Source: Endomicrobium sp. (lineage in GTDB: Bacteria; Elusimicrobiota; Endomicrobiia; Endomicrobiales; Endomicrobiaceae). From it: a DNA stretch of 22,485 bases. Every line of letters starts with the position of its first letter. Within the stretch, counting starts at the first letter, position 1. The translations under genes were made by a program, and so were the position numbers. The stretch is taken from assembly GCA_031278405.1 (NCBI GenBank), contig JAITKL010000067.1, forward strand, positions 1 to 22,485, in the 5' to 3' direction. Of this stretch, positions 1 through 7,993 are shown piece after piece. The notes under the pieces are model-generated. The model ran no database searches, was not told the origin of the DNA, and saw nothing but the letters and a program-made list of their open reading frames with translations.

Positions 1-1330
1 TGCTTGCATATTTTGAATTTTTTATCTTTGTTATAAATCTGCCAAGCATCTCATTTGAATACTGATAAACAGCAAGTCTCTTTTGGGCTAAACTTTTGTT
101 TACAATATTCCGCTCCAACTCTTTTGGAATTTTAATAGGCATAACTTTGTAATTGTCAGGTAAAGAATACGGCGGATGATTAGTAGTGGTCATTACATAA
201 ATGAATTGTCTTCTATTATCTTTACTTAAAATTTCAAATAAATACTCAAATAAATTCTCGTCATATACTCCCCATTGATTGCGTGGATAAGAATTGCCCA
301 AACTTTCTTCGCCTAGAACATTGTCAAATCCCAAACTCGGCATAAAATTGCCTATATTTCTCCAGCCAGTATTGCCACCGTACTTTCAACCATAATAAGA
401 ATTACATTAGGCTTGATATTTTCAATTTTTTCGTTACGGCGAGTATATATTGATTAAAGATTATTCTGGTCGTTCAGATGGTATCTGGTTAATGTCTAAA
501 TTTAAATAATCAGCAAAAGCGCGTCTGATATTTTCTTTATAACCTGTCTTAGCGGCATAATCAAAATCTTTCTGCTTACTTTTAACTTCTATCGCTTCTT
601 GCAATGTATAGACACCATTTATCGCTACTTTATTTAAAAATGTATTTAATGAAAGTTGAGTATCGTCCACTCCTAAAGGAAAAATTCCAAACAATCCTCT
701 AGCAGCTATAAAGTTAACTATTATCATCAAAACCACAATTAGTATTTTTGAAACTGAAACCATCTTTTTATTTTCGGGAATGTTTTTATATTTAAACTTC
801 AATATAAATTTCGAAACAACAAAAATTAAAACGTATGATAAAATGAAACTGACTATAACCAAAAACATATTATAATTTTCAGCCAGCGTTGATATTAAAG
901 CACTTGTATCATCTTCAAGCAACCCAAAGACCATAATATTTAAATGATTTTGAAAATACGAATAATAGCAGAAATCTATTCCAAGTAAAACAAATAAACT
1001 TCCACTGCAATAGTATAATAAAATATCACATAACGACTGATTTTATTGTAGAAACTTTCTTTATTGGAAAATAAAAGCGTAACGAAAGCTAAAGTTACAG
1101 GCATATTTAGATAAGCCAAAACTGCCAAATCGTATCGTACTCCAAAGAAAAATGCTCTCGCTATATCTAGCCCAAAACCATCAAAATTTATACCTTTCTT
1201 TGTCGTAGTATTTAAAAAATATAAATCTTAACGCCGACATAAATATTAGAAATACAAGATTAAGAGAGATCCATTTAGAAAATAACAATTTAAAATTTTT
1301 TATGTTATTCTTTTTATAAAACAACTGCTA
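1..1330 (-). pseudogene. Decayed LtaS-like membrane sulfatase (runs off left edge)
   Basis: Read on the minus strand, this is a broken paralog of the intact gene at 7994-9973. The N-terminal membrane part lies at about 960-1290 in at least two frames; one piece reads ARAFFFGVRYDLAVLAYLN, like ARAFVLGLRFDLSILAYIN-type sequence of the intact copy. Positions 461-934 keep one open stretch of 157 codons covering membrane helices and the linker (GIFPLGVDD), which ends at a TAA. The sulfatase start (KPNVILIMVES, about 390-430) is in another frame. It is joined directly, with a frame change, to YGGNTGWRNIG at about 380. Compared with the intact paralog, about 85 residues are missing there, including the expected catalytic Thr. 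The rest (NHPPY, IPKELE, to position 1) is open. Several independent lesions make it a pseudogene. Identity of the family is sure; exact ends are approximate. Confidence 0.85.
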
Positions 1331-1381
1331 TATAAATCTGTCAAAGTACAACAGCAAAGGCAATAATTAACTAAAATTTTG

Positions 1382-2167
1382 TTATTTTACAAAATCAACG
1401 GCATTTTGAAATACTATTTTTCCCCATCCATATTCGCCAGCAAAACCTTCTCTTGCCGGATGTTGAAGAGCAAACATATATCGTTCAGGGTGCGGCATAA
1501 GACCAAAAATATTTCCTTTGGTGTTACAAATTCCCGCAATTTGTTCAACAGAACCGTTTGGAGCTAGAGGATATTCTGGAATTGCACCATTTCTAGTTGA
1601 ATATCTAAATACAATCTGATTATTTTTATTTAATTCTTCCAAAAGTTTAAAGTTTACAGGAATAAATTTCCCCTCGCCATGCGCTACAGGTAAAGTTATT
1701 ACGTCAGGAAGATTTTTTGTCCAAATACAATTAGATTCGTTCTTAACTTTTTTTTCTGTTTTTAAATAAATCCAACGGCATTCAAACTTATCGGAATCGT
1801 TGTAAGAAAGCGTTGAAATTTGCTCAAATAGTTTAGGTTCAGGAAGCAAACCCATCTTAACCAAAACTTGAAAACCATTGCATATACCTATAACAGGCTT
1901 GCCACTTAGAGAGAATTTTTTTATCTTATCTCCAAGTTTATTTTTGATCTCATTAGCTAATACTTTTCCTGAAGCTATGTCATCGCCGTAAGAAAATCCT
2001 CCAGGGAAAACTAAGATGTCGTATTCAAAAATTTTATCTTTATTTTCTATAAGAGAGTTGATATGCACTCGTTCAGCCACTGCTGAGCACATCTCAAAGG
2101 CAGCTTGCGTTTCATAGTCGCAATTTGTGCCTGCAGTTCTTAAAATCAATGCTTTTGCTTTTTTCAT
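1382..2167 (-). CDS. purQ: Phosphoribosylformylglycinamidine synthase subunit PurQ (glutaminase)
   Basis: Glutamine amidotransferase subunit of FGAM synthase, the fourth step of de novo purine synthesis; it supplies ammonia to PurL in the cytoplasm. The 261-residue protein has the class I amidotransferase fold markers: VFPGGFSYGDD (residues 53-63), the nucleophile elbow GICNGFQ with Cys96, and the catalytic His/Glu in MPHPERY (His226, Glu228). It is somewhat longer than the roughly 225-residue B. subtilis type but appears complete. The ATG is preceded by CAGGA at good spacing, 17 nt after the purL stop, so it is the last gene of purC-purS-purL-purQ. No clear terminator is visible between its stop and the pseudogene downstream. 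Confidence 0.96.
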   Translation of the reverse strand: MKKAKALILRTAGTNCDYETQAAFEMCSAVAERVHINSLIENKDKIFEYDILVFPGGFSYGDDIASGKVLANEIKNKLGDKIKKFSLSGKPVIGICNGFQVLVKMGLLPEPKLFEQISTLSYNDSDKFECRWIYLKTEKKVKNESNCIWTKNLPDVITLPVAHGEGKFIPVNFKLLEELNKNNQIVFRYSTRNGAIPEYPLAPNGSVEQIAGICNTKGNIFGLMPHPERYMFALQHPAREGFAGEYGWGKIVFQNAVDFVK

Positions 2168-2184
2168 ATTTTATCCTGTCTTAT

Positions 2185-4596
2185 TTACCAGCTTATAGTA
2201 TTGCGCCAAGCTTTTAAAAGATTTCTTGATTTCTCTTTTACTTTTATTTTATTTTTTGCGCTTTCAAAAATTACATATTTATCTTCTCTTGCGCAACCGA
2301 TTTCAGCAAAAACACAACCCTTAAAAATTTCTCTAAACTTAGACTCATTCTCAGGTCTTACTTCAACTATAAATCTACCGTTTGACTCAGAAAAAAGTAT
2401 TTCAGAAACACTTAACTTACCTTCAGTTCTGATTGCGTCTATATCAACTTTTACACCTTTATCCCCTGCGAAAGCCATTTCGCTTATTGCAACTGCAAGA
2501 CCACCTTCAGAACAATCATGACAAGACTCTATTAAGCCATTGTTTATAGCTTTATAAATTCTCTTCATTACTTCTTTTGATTCTTTTGGATACACGACAG
2601 GAACAACCCCGTCTTTAATATTTTTTATCTTTGCAAAAACAGAACCAGCGATCTCATTTCTTGTAAGGCCAAGAACAAATATTCTATTTCCGCCATTTTT
2701 AAGTGGCATTGTAACTGTATTTGCGACATTTTCTATAATGCCCATTGCAGATATTAAAAGCACAGGCGGTATAGAATATTTTTTTTCGTCAATGGAGTAC
2801 TCGTTATGCAAACTGTCTTTGCCAGAGATAAAAGGAATGCCAAAAGCTTTCGACATATCGTAACAAGCATTTGCGGCGCTTACCAAAGTTCCTAAAATTT
2901 CAGGTTTGTTAGGATTTCCCCAGCAAAAATTATCAAGAAGAGATATCTTTTCCACATCCGCACCAACAGCCACAGCATTTCTTAAAGATTCTTCTATAAC
3001 AGAAGCGGCCATTTTATATGTATTTATTTTCCCATAATTAGGATTTAATCCGTTAGATAAAACAACTCCTTTTTTAGTTCCATTTACCAATGTATAAGGA
3101 AATATAACGGATGCGTCACCGGGTCCTGAAACCTCTATATCTGTACCTTGCAAAGGCTTTACAATAGTTTGACCTTGCACTTCGTGGTCGTATTGTCTTA
3201 TAATCCATTCTTTTGAACATACGTTCAAATCTGAAAGAACAGATTGCAAAATTTTTGAAAGATCATCCGAAGTCATTTTAATAGGCTTCTGAATCTTTTC
3301 TTCTTTTATTTTGCAAAAAGCAGATCTTTTAGGCTTTGGAATTCCGTCATGTAAGAAAGACATATCCATACTCGCCACAACATGACCATCATACTTCAAC
3401 GTCAATTTTTTGTCTTTTGTAAATTCTCCGACAACTACAGCTTCAACATTTTCTTTCTTAAATAGTTCAACTATTCTTTTCTTATTTTTCGGCGGAACTG
3501 CAAACACCATACTTTCTTGAGCTTCGGAAATCCATATTTCCCAAGGTACGAGTCCGTCATATTTTAAAGGTACTTTATCTAAATAAACAATAACCCCTCT
3601 CTTTTCGCCAAGCTCGCCTATAGCACTGGATAACCCTCCAGCTCCACAATCGGTAACAGCTCTATAGAGTCTCAGATCTCTAGCTTTGAGCATTGTATCT
3701 AAAACTTTTTTTTCAACTATTGGGTTTCCTATCTGAACAGCACCTACATCAGATTCTTGATCAAGCTGCATGGAAGAAAACGTAGCTCCGTGTATTCCGT
3801 CCCTGCCTGTTCTTCCACCAACAACTAAAATCAAATCGCCTGAATTAACTTTTTTATCAATTTTATTTTTAGGAATTATTCCCATAGTACCGCAATAAAC
3901 GAGCGGGTTTGCCATATATCCGTCGTCAAAATAAACGGCTCCATTTACGATAGGTATTCCCATTCTGTTGCCATAATCCCTCACGCCTGCCACAACGCCT
4001 TTAGCTATTTTCTTAGGGTGATGCATACCATCAGGTACTTGAGAATCTTTTGTGTCAGGATTACCAAAACAAAACACATCGGTATTTGCCAAAGGCTTAG
4101 CGCCAAGCCCAACACCTAATATGTCTCTTATAACACCACCTATACCCGTGGCAGAACCTCCGTATGGCTCAAGAGCCGACGGATGATTATGAGTCTCAAC
4201 TTTAAAAGCTACTCCGTTTTTGGCGTCAAATTCTATTATGCCGGCATTGTCTTTAAATACCGATAGACACCATTTTTTGTTTAATTCCATAGTGGCTTTA
4301 AAAATGGTTTCTTTTAAAAGGTTATTGTAAGTTCTTTTTGTTTTTTTGGAATATTTTTCTTCCGTATATTCTATTATCCCTGTAAGCGTTTTATGCTTAC
4401 AATGCTCGCTCCATGTCTGCGCTATTGTCTCTATTTCCACATCTGTAGGGTTCCTCTTTAGCTTTCTAAAATAAGACTGTACGGATTTCATCTCATCAAG
4501 CGACAAAGAAAGAACGTTTTTAGCGCTAAGATCTACCAACTCTTTGTCCGACAAATTTAAAATTTCTATAGTTCTGCAACTAGTTTTATTTTTCAT
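2185..4596 (-). CDS. purL: Phosphoribosylformylglycinamidine synthase subunit PurL
   Basis: ATP-dependent synthetase subunit that converts FGAR plus ammonia to FGAM, working with PurS and PurQ. The protein has 803 residues, a small-type PurL although longer than the roughly 740 residues of B. subtilis. Visible markers are WSEHCKHKT (residues 62-70), ETHNHPSALEPYGGSATG (134-151, the first AIRS-type nucleotide and substrate site) and, in the second half, GKDSLHNEY and SCHDCSEGGL. It lacks the N-terminal PurS-like domain and C-terminal glutaminase of the large fused enzyme; these are the flanking genes. Its ATG overlaps the purS stop in an ATGA arrangement (4593-4596), which suggests translational coupling. 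No internal lesion is seen. Confidence 0.97.
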   Translation of the reverse strand: MKNKTSCRTIEILNLSDKELVDLSAKNVLSLSLDEMKSVQSYFRKLKRNPTDVEIETIAQTWSEHCKHKTLTGIIEYTEEKYSKKTKRTYNNLLKETIFKATMELNKKWCLSVFKDNAGIIEFDAKNGVAFKVETHNHPSALEPYGGSATGIGGVIRDILGVGLGAKPLANTDVFCFGNPDTKDSQVPDGMHHPKKIAKGVVAGVRDYGNRMGIPIVNGAVYFDDGYMANPLVYCGTMGIIPKNKIDKKVNSGDLILVVGGRTGRDGIHGATFSSMQLDQESDVGAVQIGNPIVEKKVLDTMLKARDLRLYRAVTDCGAGGLSSAIGELGEKRGVIVYLDKVPLKYDGLVPWEIWISEAQESMVFAVPPKNKKRIVELFKKENVEAVVVGEFTKDKKLTLKYDGHVVASMDMSFLHDGIPKPKRSAFCKIKEEKIQKPIKMTSDDLSKILQSVLSDLNVCSKEWIIRQYDHEVQGQTIVKPLQGTDIEVSGPGDASVIFPYTLVNGTKKGVVLSNGLNPNYGKINTYKMAASVIEESLRNAVAVGADVEKISLLDNFCWGNPNKPEILGTLVSAANACYDMSKAFGIPFISGKDSLHNEYSIDEKKYSIPPVLLISAMGIIENVANTVTMPLKNGGNRIFVLGLTRNEIAGSVFAKIKNIKDGVVPVVYPKESKEVMKRIYKAINNGLIESCHDCSEGGLAVAISEMAFAGDKGVKVDIDAIRTEGKLSVSEILFSESNGRFIVEVRPENESKFREIFKGCVFAEIGCAREDKYVIFESAKNKIKVKEKSRNLLKAWRNTISW

Positions 4597-5054
4597 TTTA
4601 TTTTATACTCTTGGACCAACGTATTGGCTAATAATTTTACAGCTATTTTATTTAAAACGTTTTGAGAGGCGGTTCCGTGCAAATAATATTTATGCCCTGC
4701 TTTAACTTTGACATCTTTAATAATTCCCAAATCTTTTATGGCTTTTGCAACGCTTTCAGAAACTGTATCTGTAACACCTTTTTTATACAAAACTTCTATA
4801 ATTGAATTTATCGGATTCTTGGATTTTTTTTCTTGCGCGACAGAAGTAACTTTAAATCCTTCAGTTATTTTATCACTGAGCAGTGCAGCTACCGTTTTAA
4901 CTTCACTCTTATTTATATCTCCATCTATAATATATAGCGAAGAATAGTCAACTTTTTTCACACATTTAATACCAATGTCCAAGATCTCAGACAACACATG
5001 CTCTCCGCGAGAGTCTTTAAACCCTTTCTTTGGAAAAATATCTATCTCAAACAT
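4593..5054 (-). CDS. purS: PurS, tandem double-domain form
   Basis: Structural subunit bridging PurL and PurQ. At 153 residues it is almost twice the usual 80-90. Two PurS-like halves can be seen. Residues 1-70 contain KKGFKDSRGEHVL and a following IDGD strand. Residues about 83-153 contain YKKGVTDTVSESVAKA, then GHKYYLHG and KLLANTLVQEY, which matches the KLLANPV-type PurS ending. So one chain probably supplies what is normally a PurS dimer. From memory, some deltaproteobacterial PurL proteins carry a similar two-part domain fused at their N-terminus; here it is a separate gene. The start ATG shares its A with the purC stop (TAATG), and its stop overlaps purL by ATGA. GGAG lies 10 nt before the start. 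Confidence 0.85.
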   Translation of the reverse strand: MFEIDIFPKKGFKDSRGEHVLSEILDIGIKCVKKVDYSSLYIIDGDINKSEVKTVAALLSDKITEGFKVTSVAQEKKSKNPINSIIEVLYKKGVTDTVSESVAKAIKDLGIIKDVKVKAGHKYYLHGTASQNVLNKIAVKLLANTLVQEYKIK

Positions 5055-5932
5055 TAAAAAATTTCTCCAGTCAATTTTTCGTACACGCTGACGTATTTTT
5101 CCATAGTTTTTTCAACAATCTCTTTTGGAAGAACAGGAGCAGGAGAAGATTTATCCCAATTTATATTCTCAAGATAATCTCTGATGTATTGTTTATCAAG
5201 ACTATCTTGAGGCTTGCCTTCTTCATATTTGCTCATTTCCCAAAATCTTGAAGAATCTGGCGTAAAAATTTCGTCTATCAATATCAGATTATTGTCATAA
5301 AAACCAAATTCTAACTTCGTATCTGCAACTATTATACCCTTTGTGAAAGCATAATCACTAATTTTTTTATAAAGCTCTATCGAAATTCTCTTTAAACTTT
5401 CTGCAGTGGCTTTTCCAACTCTTTTTACAGTCTCTTCAAAAGAAATATTTTCATCGTGCTTACCACCTTCTTCTTTGCTTGACGGCGTAAAAATAGGCTC
5501 GAGAAGCTTAGAAGATTCTTTTAATCCAGACAGTAATTTTATTGCACAAACTGTTTGAGATTTTTGGTACTCTTTCCAGCCTGAACCCGCTAAGTACCCT
5601 CTAACTATACATTCAATGTCTAGTCTATTGGCTTTTTTCACTATCATTGACCTGTCGCGGAGATATTCATATTTCTTAAGTCCCGTAGGAAATGTATTAA
5701 AATCTCCTGTGATAATATGATTCGGAACTATCCCATAAACAAAATCAAACCAAAACATTGAAAGTTTGTGCAAAATCTTGCCTTTATTTGGGATAAAAGT
5801 AGGAAGCACATGGTCAAAAGCCGAAATTCTGTCAGAAGCCACTATGAGATAACTCTGACCTAAGTCATAAACATTTCTAACCTTGCCTTTATGTACCAAA
5901 GGAAGGTTTATACTGTTTTCTTGATCGCTCAT
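5054..5932 (-). CDS. purC: Phosphoribosylaminoimidazole-succinocarboxamide synthase (SAICAR synthetase)
   Basis: Catalyses ATP-dependent condensation of CAIR with aspartate to SAICAR in the cytoplasmic purine pathway. The 292-residue protein is of the longer, roughly 300-residue SAICAR synthase type rather than the roughly 240-residue B. subtilis/E. coli type. Markers are HKGKVRNVYDLG (residues 14-25), ASDRISAFDHVLP (32-44), the substrate-binding ECIVRGYLAGSGWKEY, and DTKLEFG and DEIFTPDSSRFW further on. It is the first gene of the pur operon and ends in a 1-nt overlap with purS. GAGGGA stands 8 nt before the ATG. The pathway steps between its substrate and FGAM are encoded elsewhere. Confidence 0.97.
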   Translation of the reverse strand: MSDQENSINLPLVHKGKVRNVYDLGQSYLIVASDRISAFDHVLPTFIPNKGKILHKLSMFWFDFVYGIVPNHIITGDFNTFPTGLKKYEYLRDRSMIVKKANRLDIECIVRGYLAGSGWKEYQKSQTVCAIKLLSGLKESSKLLEPIFTPSSKEEGGKHDENISFEETVKRVGKATAESLKRISIELYKKISDYAFTKGIIVADTKLEFGFYDNNLILIDEIFTPDSSRFWEMSKYEEGKPQDSLDKQYIRDYLENINWDKSSPAPVLPKEIVEKTMEKYVSVYEKLTGEIF

Positions 5933-5965
5933 TTTTTGATTCCCTCTTTATGTTTTATAGTCCAA

Positions 5966-5994
5966 ATTATATAAATTTTATTTTATATTAATTT
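5966..5994 (-). promoter_or_regulatory. Possible purC promoter (-10 only convincing)
   Basis: On the minus strand a perfect TATAAT lies at 5966-5971, about 34 nt before the purC ATG. The spaced upstream hexamer at 5989-5994 (AAATTA) is a poor -35. The stretch is very AT-rich, so a chance match is quite possible. The pur genes could also be read from further upstream. Confidence 0.3.
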
Positions 5995-6039
5995 TCTTAT
6001 TTTTTTCTTTAGGAGATTATTAAGAAAAAGCAGTGTAAG

Positions 6040-6080
6040 GATTTTAAACAGACAAAAGTCTCCTTAGGTTAAAATCTAAG
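6040..6080. repeat. Nested inverted repeats upstream of the pur operon
   Basis: Three inverted repeats overlap in the 176-nt gap between the SurA-like gene and purC. GATTTTAAAC (6040-6049) pairs with GTTAAAATC (6068-6076), with one bulge. AGACAAAAGTCT (6050-6061) is a hairpin inside that loop. CTTAG (6063-6067) pairs with CTAAG (6076-6080). They could be part of an operator, an attenuator or a weak terminator of the upstream gene. No purine-riboswitch signature is recognised. Confidence 0.4.
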
Positions 6081-6108
6081 CAGTCTTATAAAGCAAGCAA
6101 GCAGTTTG

Positions 6109-6771
6109 CTAAGCCATTTTAAAGATTATATCGTTGTTTATTATATTTGAATTTCTTATTGCCTCACCATACCACTCTGTTAAAATTACATTCATTTTTG
6201 CAAAAAATAAATCATTTTTATGTACAGGATGATTTTGCTTGCTTGCGGACTCAACTTCATAATTCCACAGTTTTACGGAAAACGCCATTATCATTTTTAC
6301 TTTGTTTGCCGTCAACTGCTTTTTTTTAAAATTTTCATAATCTTTAGGCTTCATCTGTATAGCATTTAGAAATGCTGTGTACTTAATTATATTAAAAGAG
6401 TTACCATCTTTAAATTCCAAAGAATCTTGTAAATCAGACTTCAATTCTTCGTCTGTAACTATAATCCCATATTTTTTAGCTTCCTGACAAAACAGCTCAG
6501 TTTGTACTAATGCCTGAATAACTCTTGCCTTAATTTCATTTAATTCTTTTTCATCCAAAGATTTGTTTGTAGTATGTTGATAGCTTTTTACTGAACTTTT
6601 ATAAATTGAATAAAATAAATTCATTGGGATTTTGGATCCATTTATTTTAACAGCAAAATCTGAAGGTTTGTTAGATAAATACAATCCCGTTCCAAGAAAT
6701 ATTCCACCTAAAAAAGTTATTATAGTCACAATAAAAATCGCACGCATGTGCTTTCTAAAAAAATTCATCAT
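6109..6771 (-). CDS. SurA_N/PpiD-like membrane-anchored protein without PPIase domain
   Basis: A 220-residue protein with a short basic N-terminus, one membrane or signal-anchor segment (about residues 11-33, IFIVTIITFLGGIFLGTGLY) and a periplasmic helical part. The part after the anchor (FAVKINGSKIPMNLFYSIYK, then an EIKARVIQALVQTELFCQEA helix and GIIVTDEELKSDL) is the usual layout of the SurA/PpiD/PrsA N-terminal chaperone domain. No parvulin domain follows, so it is either a chaperone-only protein or a shortened peptidyl-prolyl isomerase. The start ATGATG lies inside the tail of the decayed bactofilin gene (stop at 6755), which indicates an old operon M23-bactofilin-this gene. The role in outer-membrane protein folding is inferred from the family. 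Confidence 0.75.
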   Translation of the reverse strand: MMNFFRKHMRAIFIVTIITFLGGIFLGTGLYLSNKPSDFAVKINGSKIPMNLFYSIYKSSVKSYQHTTNKSLDEKELNEIKARVIQALVQTELFCQEAKKYGIIVTDEELKSDLQDSLEFKDGNSFNIIKYTAFLNAIQMKPKDYENFKKKQLTANKVKMIMAFSVKLWNYEVESASKQNHPVHKNDLFFAKMNVILTEWYGEAIRNSNIINNDIIFKMA

Positions 6772-7042
6772 TTCGTTTCCGCTCCATTGATTTTTCTTTT
6801 ATTGTCATTGAAGATTTTCCGTAAAATTGCGAGTCTTCTGCTATGGAAAGTGCATTTGTTTTTATATCTCCGAATATCTTTGCAGAAGAAAGAAGTTCTA
6901 TATTTTCTCTGCAACGTTAATATTTCCCTTTACGACTCCACTAACTGATATAACTCCGTTTTTATTATCCCTTCAAAAACTGTATTCGTCCGATGAGGGT
7001 TTCAGCTTCGTCAAGTAAATTTTTACTTTTTTTCTTAAACAT
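6755..7042 (-). pseudogene. Broken bactofilin (polymer-forming cytoskeletal protein)
   Basis: On the minus strand an ATG at 7042 (or 7048) begins MFKKKSKNLLDEAETLIG. The frame is then lost and reappears as TNTVFEGIIKT, then NGVISVSGVVKGNINVAEK, then ELLSSAKIFGDIKTNALSIA. The last frame runs on through FYGKSSM to a TAG at 6755. Read across frames, this is the typical short bactofilin beta-helix: G-T-N-T-V-F-E-G start, repeating V-x-G-x-I units, SSAKIxGDIKT, and an FxGxSSM end. At least three single-base frameshifts separate the pieces, so no full protein can be made. It lies directly downstream of a broken M23 peptidase, a common partner of bactofilins. Confidence 0.85.
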
Positions 7043-7069
7043 TGTCATTCTTCGTCATTCTTCTCAGAT

Positions 7070-7809
7070 TTAGCAAAAAAACAATCTGTTAAATAATGAC
7101 TCTGGATTTACAACTCTACCTTTAAGTAAACTTCATAATGCAAGATGCAAGTGAAAACCTGTGGAGTGGCCTGCGTTTCCAATTTTGGTAATTATCCGTC
7201 CTCTTGAAACATAAACCAGGTTTTACCAGTCTATTTGAGAGGTGGACATAAACCATTCTATAGTTTATGTCCATGATCTACCACAATTGTATTGCCATAA
7301 CCTGACTGCCAGCCTGAGTAGATGTCCTTGTCATTTGGCGTATACAAGCTATTGACTTATTCACTTTGTTTGCTATATCAAATCAAACCGAAATTATTCG
7401 TCCATCACAAGGACAACCACACAGTATAGCCATAAATAATAGCTTTTGTTTATCTATACAACACTATTATCTCATCATAATTTTGTTCCATAACATAGAT
7501 TTATACTTTTCAGAGAAAAATCTATATTATCGAAAAAGATTCTGAATAGTTTAGAGAATTAGGTTTTCCTGAGAAAATTGAAATTAAAGCGTTAGAGTGA
7601 ACGGGAGATATGCACCCCTTCACCTAAATTCCGTCCGGGACCTTCTTCTATTATGGATCTTTTCGTCAATTAAGGATAATAATACACTGCAATTTTTTTC
7701 ATCGTAGAGAAATGCTAACATTAAAAGGTTTTTGCCATATGTACAAAAAGTATAGCAATCATGCTCCTTAAACCACAACCATGTTTTACTTTATAGTGAG
7801 CGTCTTCAT
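7070..7809 (-). pseudogene. Broken M23 (LytM-type) peptidoglycan endopeptidase
   Basis: The C-terminal peptidase domain is legible on the minus strand over about 7070-7420. It starts with WPCDGRIIS, then LYTPNDKDIYSGWQSGYGNT, IVVDHGH, VYVHLSNRLVKPG, SRGRIITKIGNAGHSTG and FHLHLAL, and ends with GRVVNPESLFNRLFF. This order (GYGN-VxVDHG-YxHLS-GxxI-GNxGxSTGxHLH) is diagnostic of M23. The catalytic HLH is still spelled, but at least two frameshifts and stops (TAG after DHGHKL, TGA after HLAL) interrupt it. The N-terminal half is less clear; an ATG at 7809 followed by KTLTIK and KHGCGLRS looks like a typical M23 start. The family would have cut peptide cross-links for cell shape. Confidence 0.82.
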
Positions 7810-7899
7810 GAAATAATGATACAAAACTATCTTTTTTATTTCAACTTTTTTGGGAGGAATTCGATATGGAAAAATTTGCTCAACCTTAAAAATCTATTA

Positions 7900-7940
7900 T
7901 TGAATTTATATGAAATATAATTTTGGTAAAATTATATAAT
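7900..7940 (+). promoter_or_regulatory. Possible promoter region of the LtaS-like-lemA-htpX operon
   Basis: An extended -10-like TGGTAAAAT ends at 7932 and a TATAAT lies at 7935-7940, with TTGAAT at 7900-7905, but the TTGAAT spacing to either -10 is too long. It is the most promoter-like stretch before the ATG at 7994. Low information in such AT-rich DNA. Confidence 0.25.
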
Positions 7941-7993
7941 AATTATTATTTAAATTATTTTATTAAAAACAAGAGCAAGAGGTTCTTTAAAAT

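Noticed and set aside
6748..7018. Plus-strand frames opposite the bactofilin region.
   Set aside because: They are antisense to a clearly readable bactofilin remnant and have no family features of their own.
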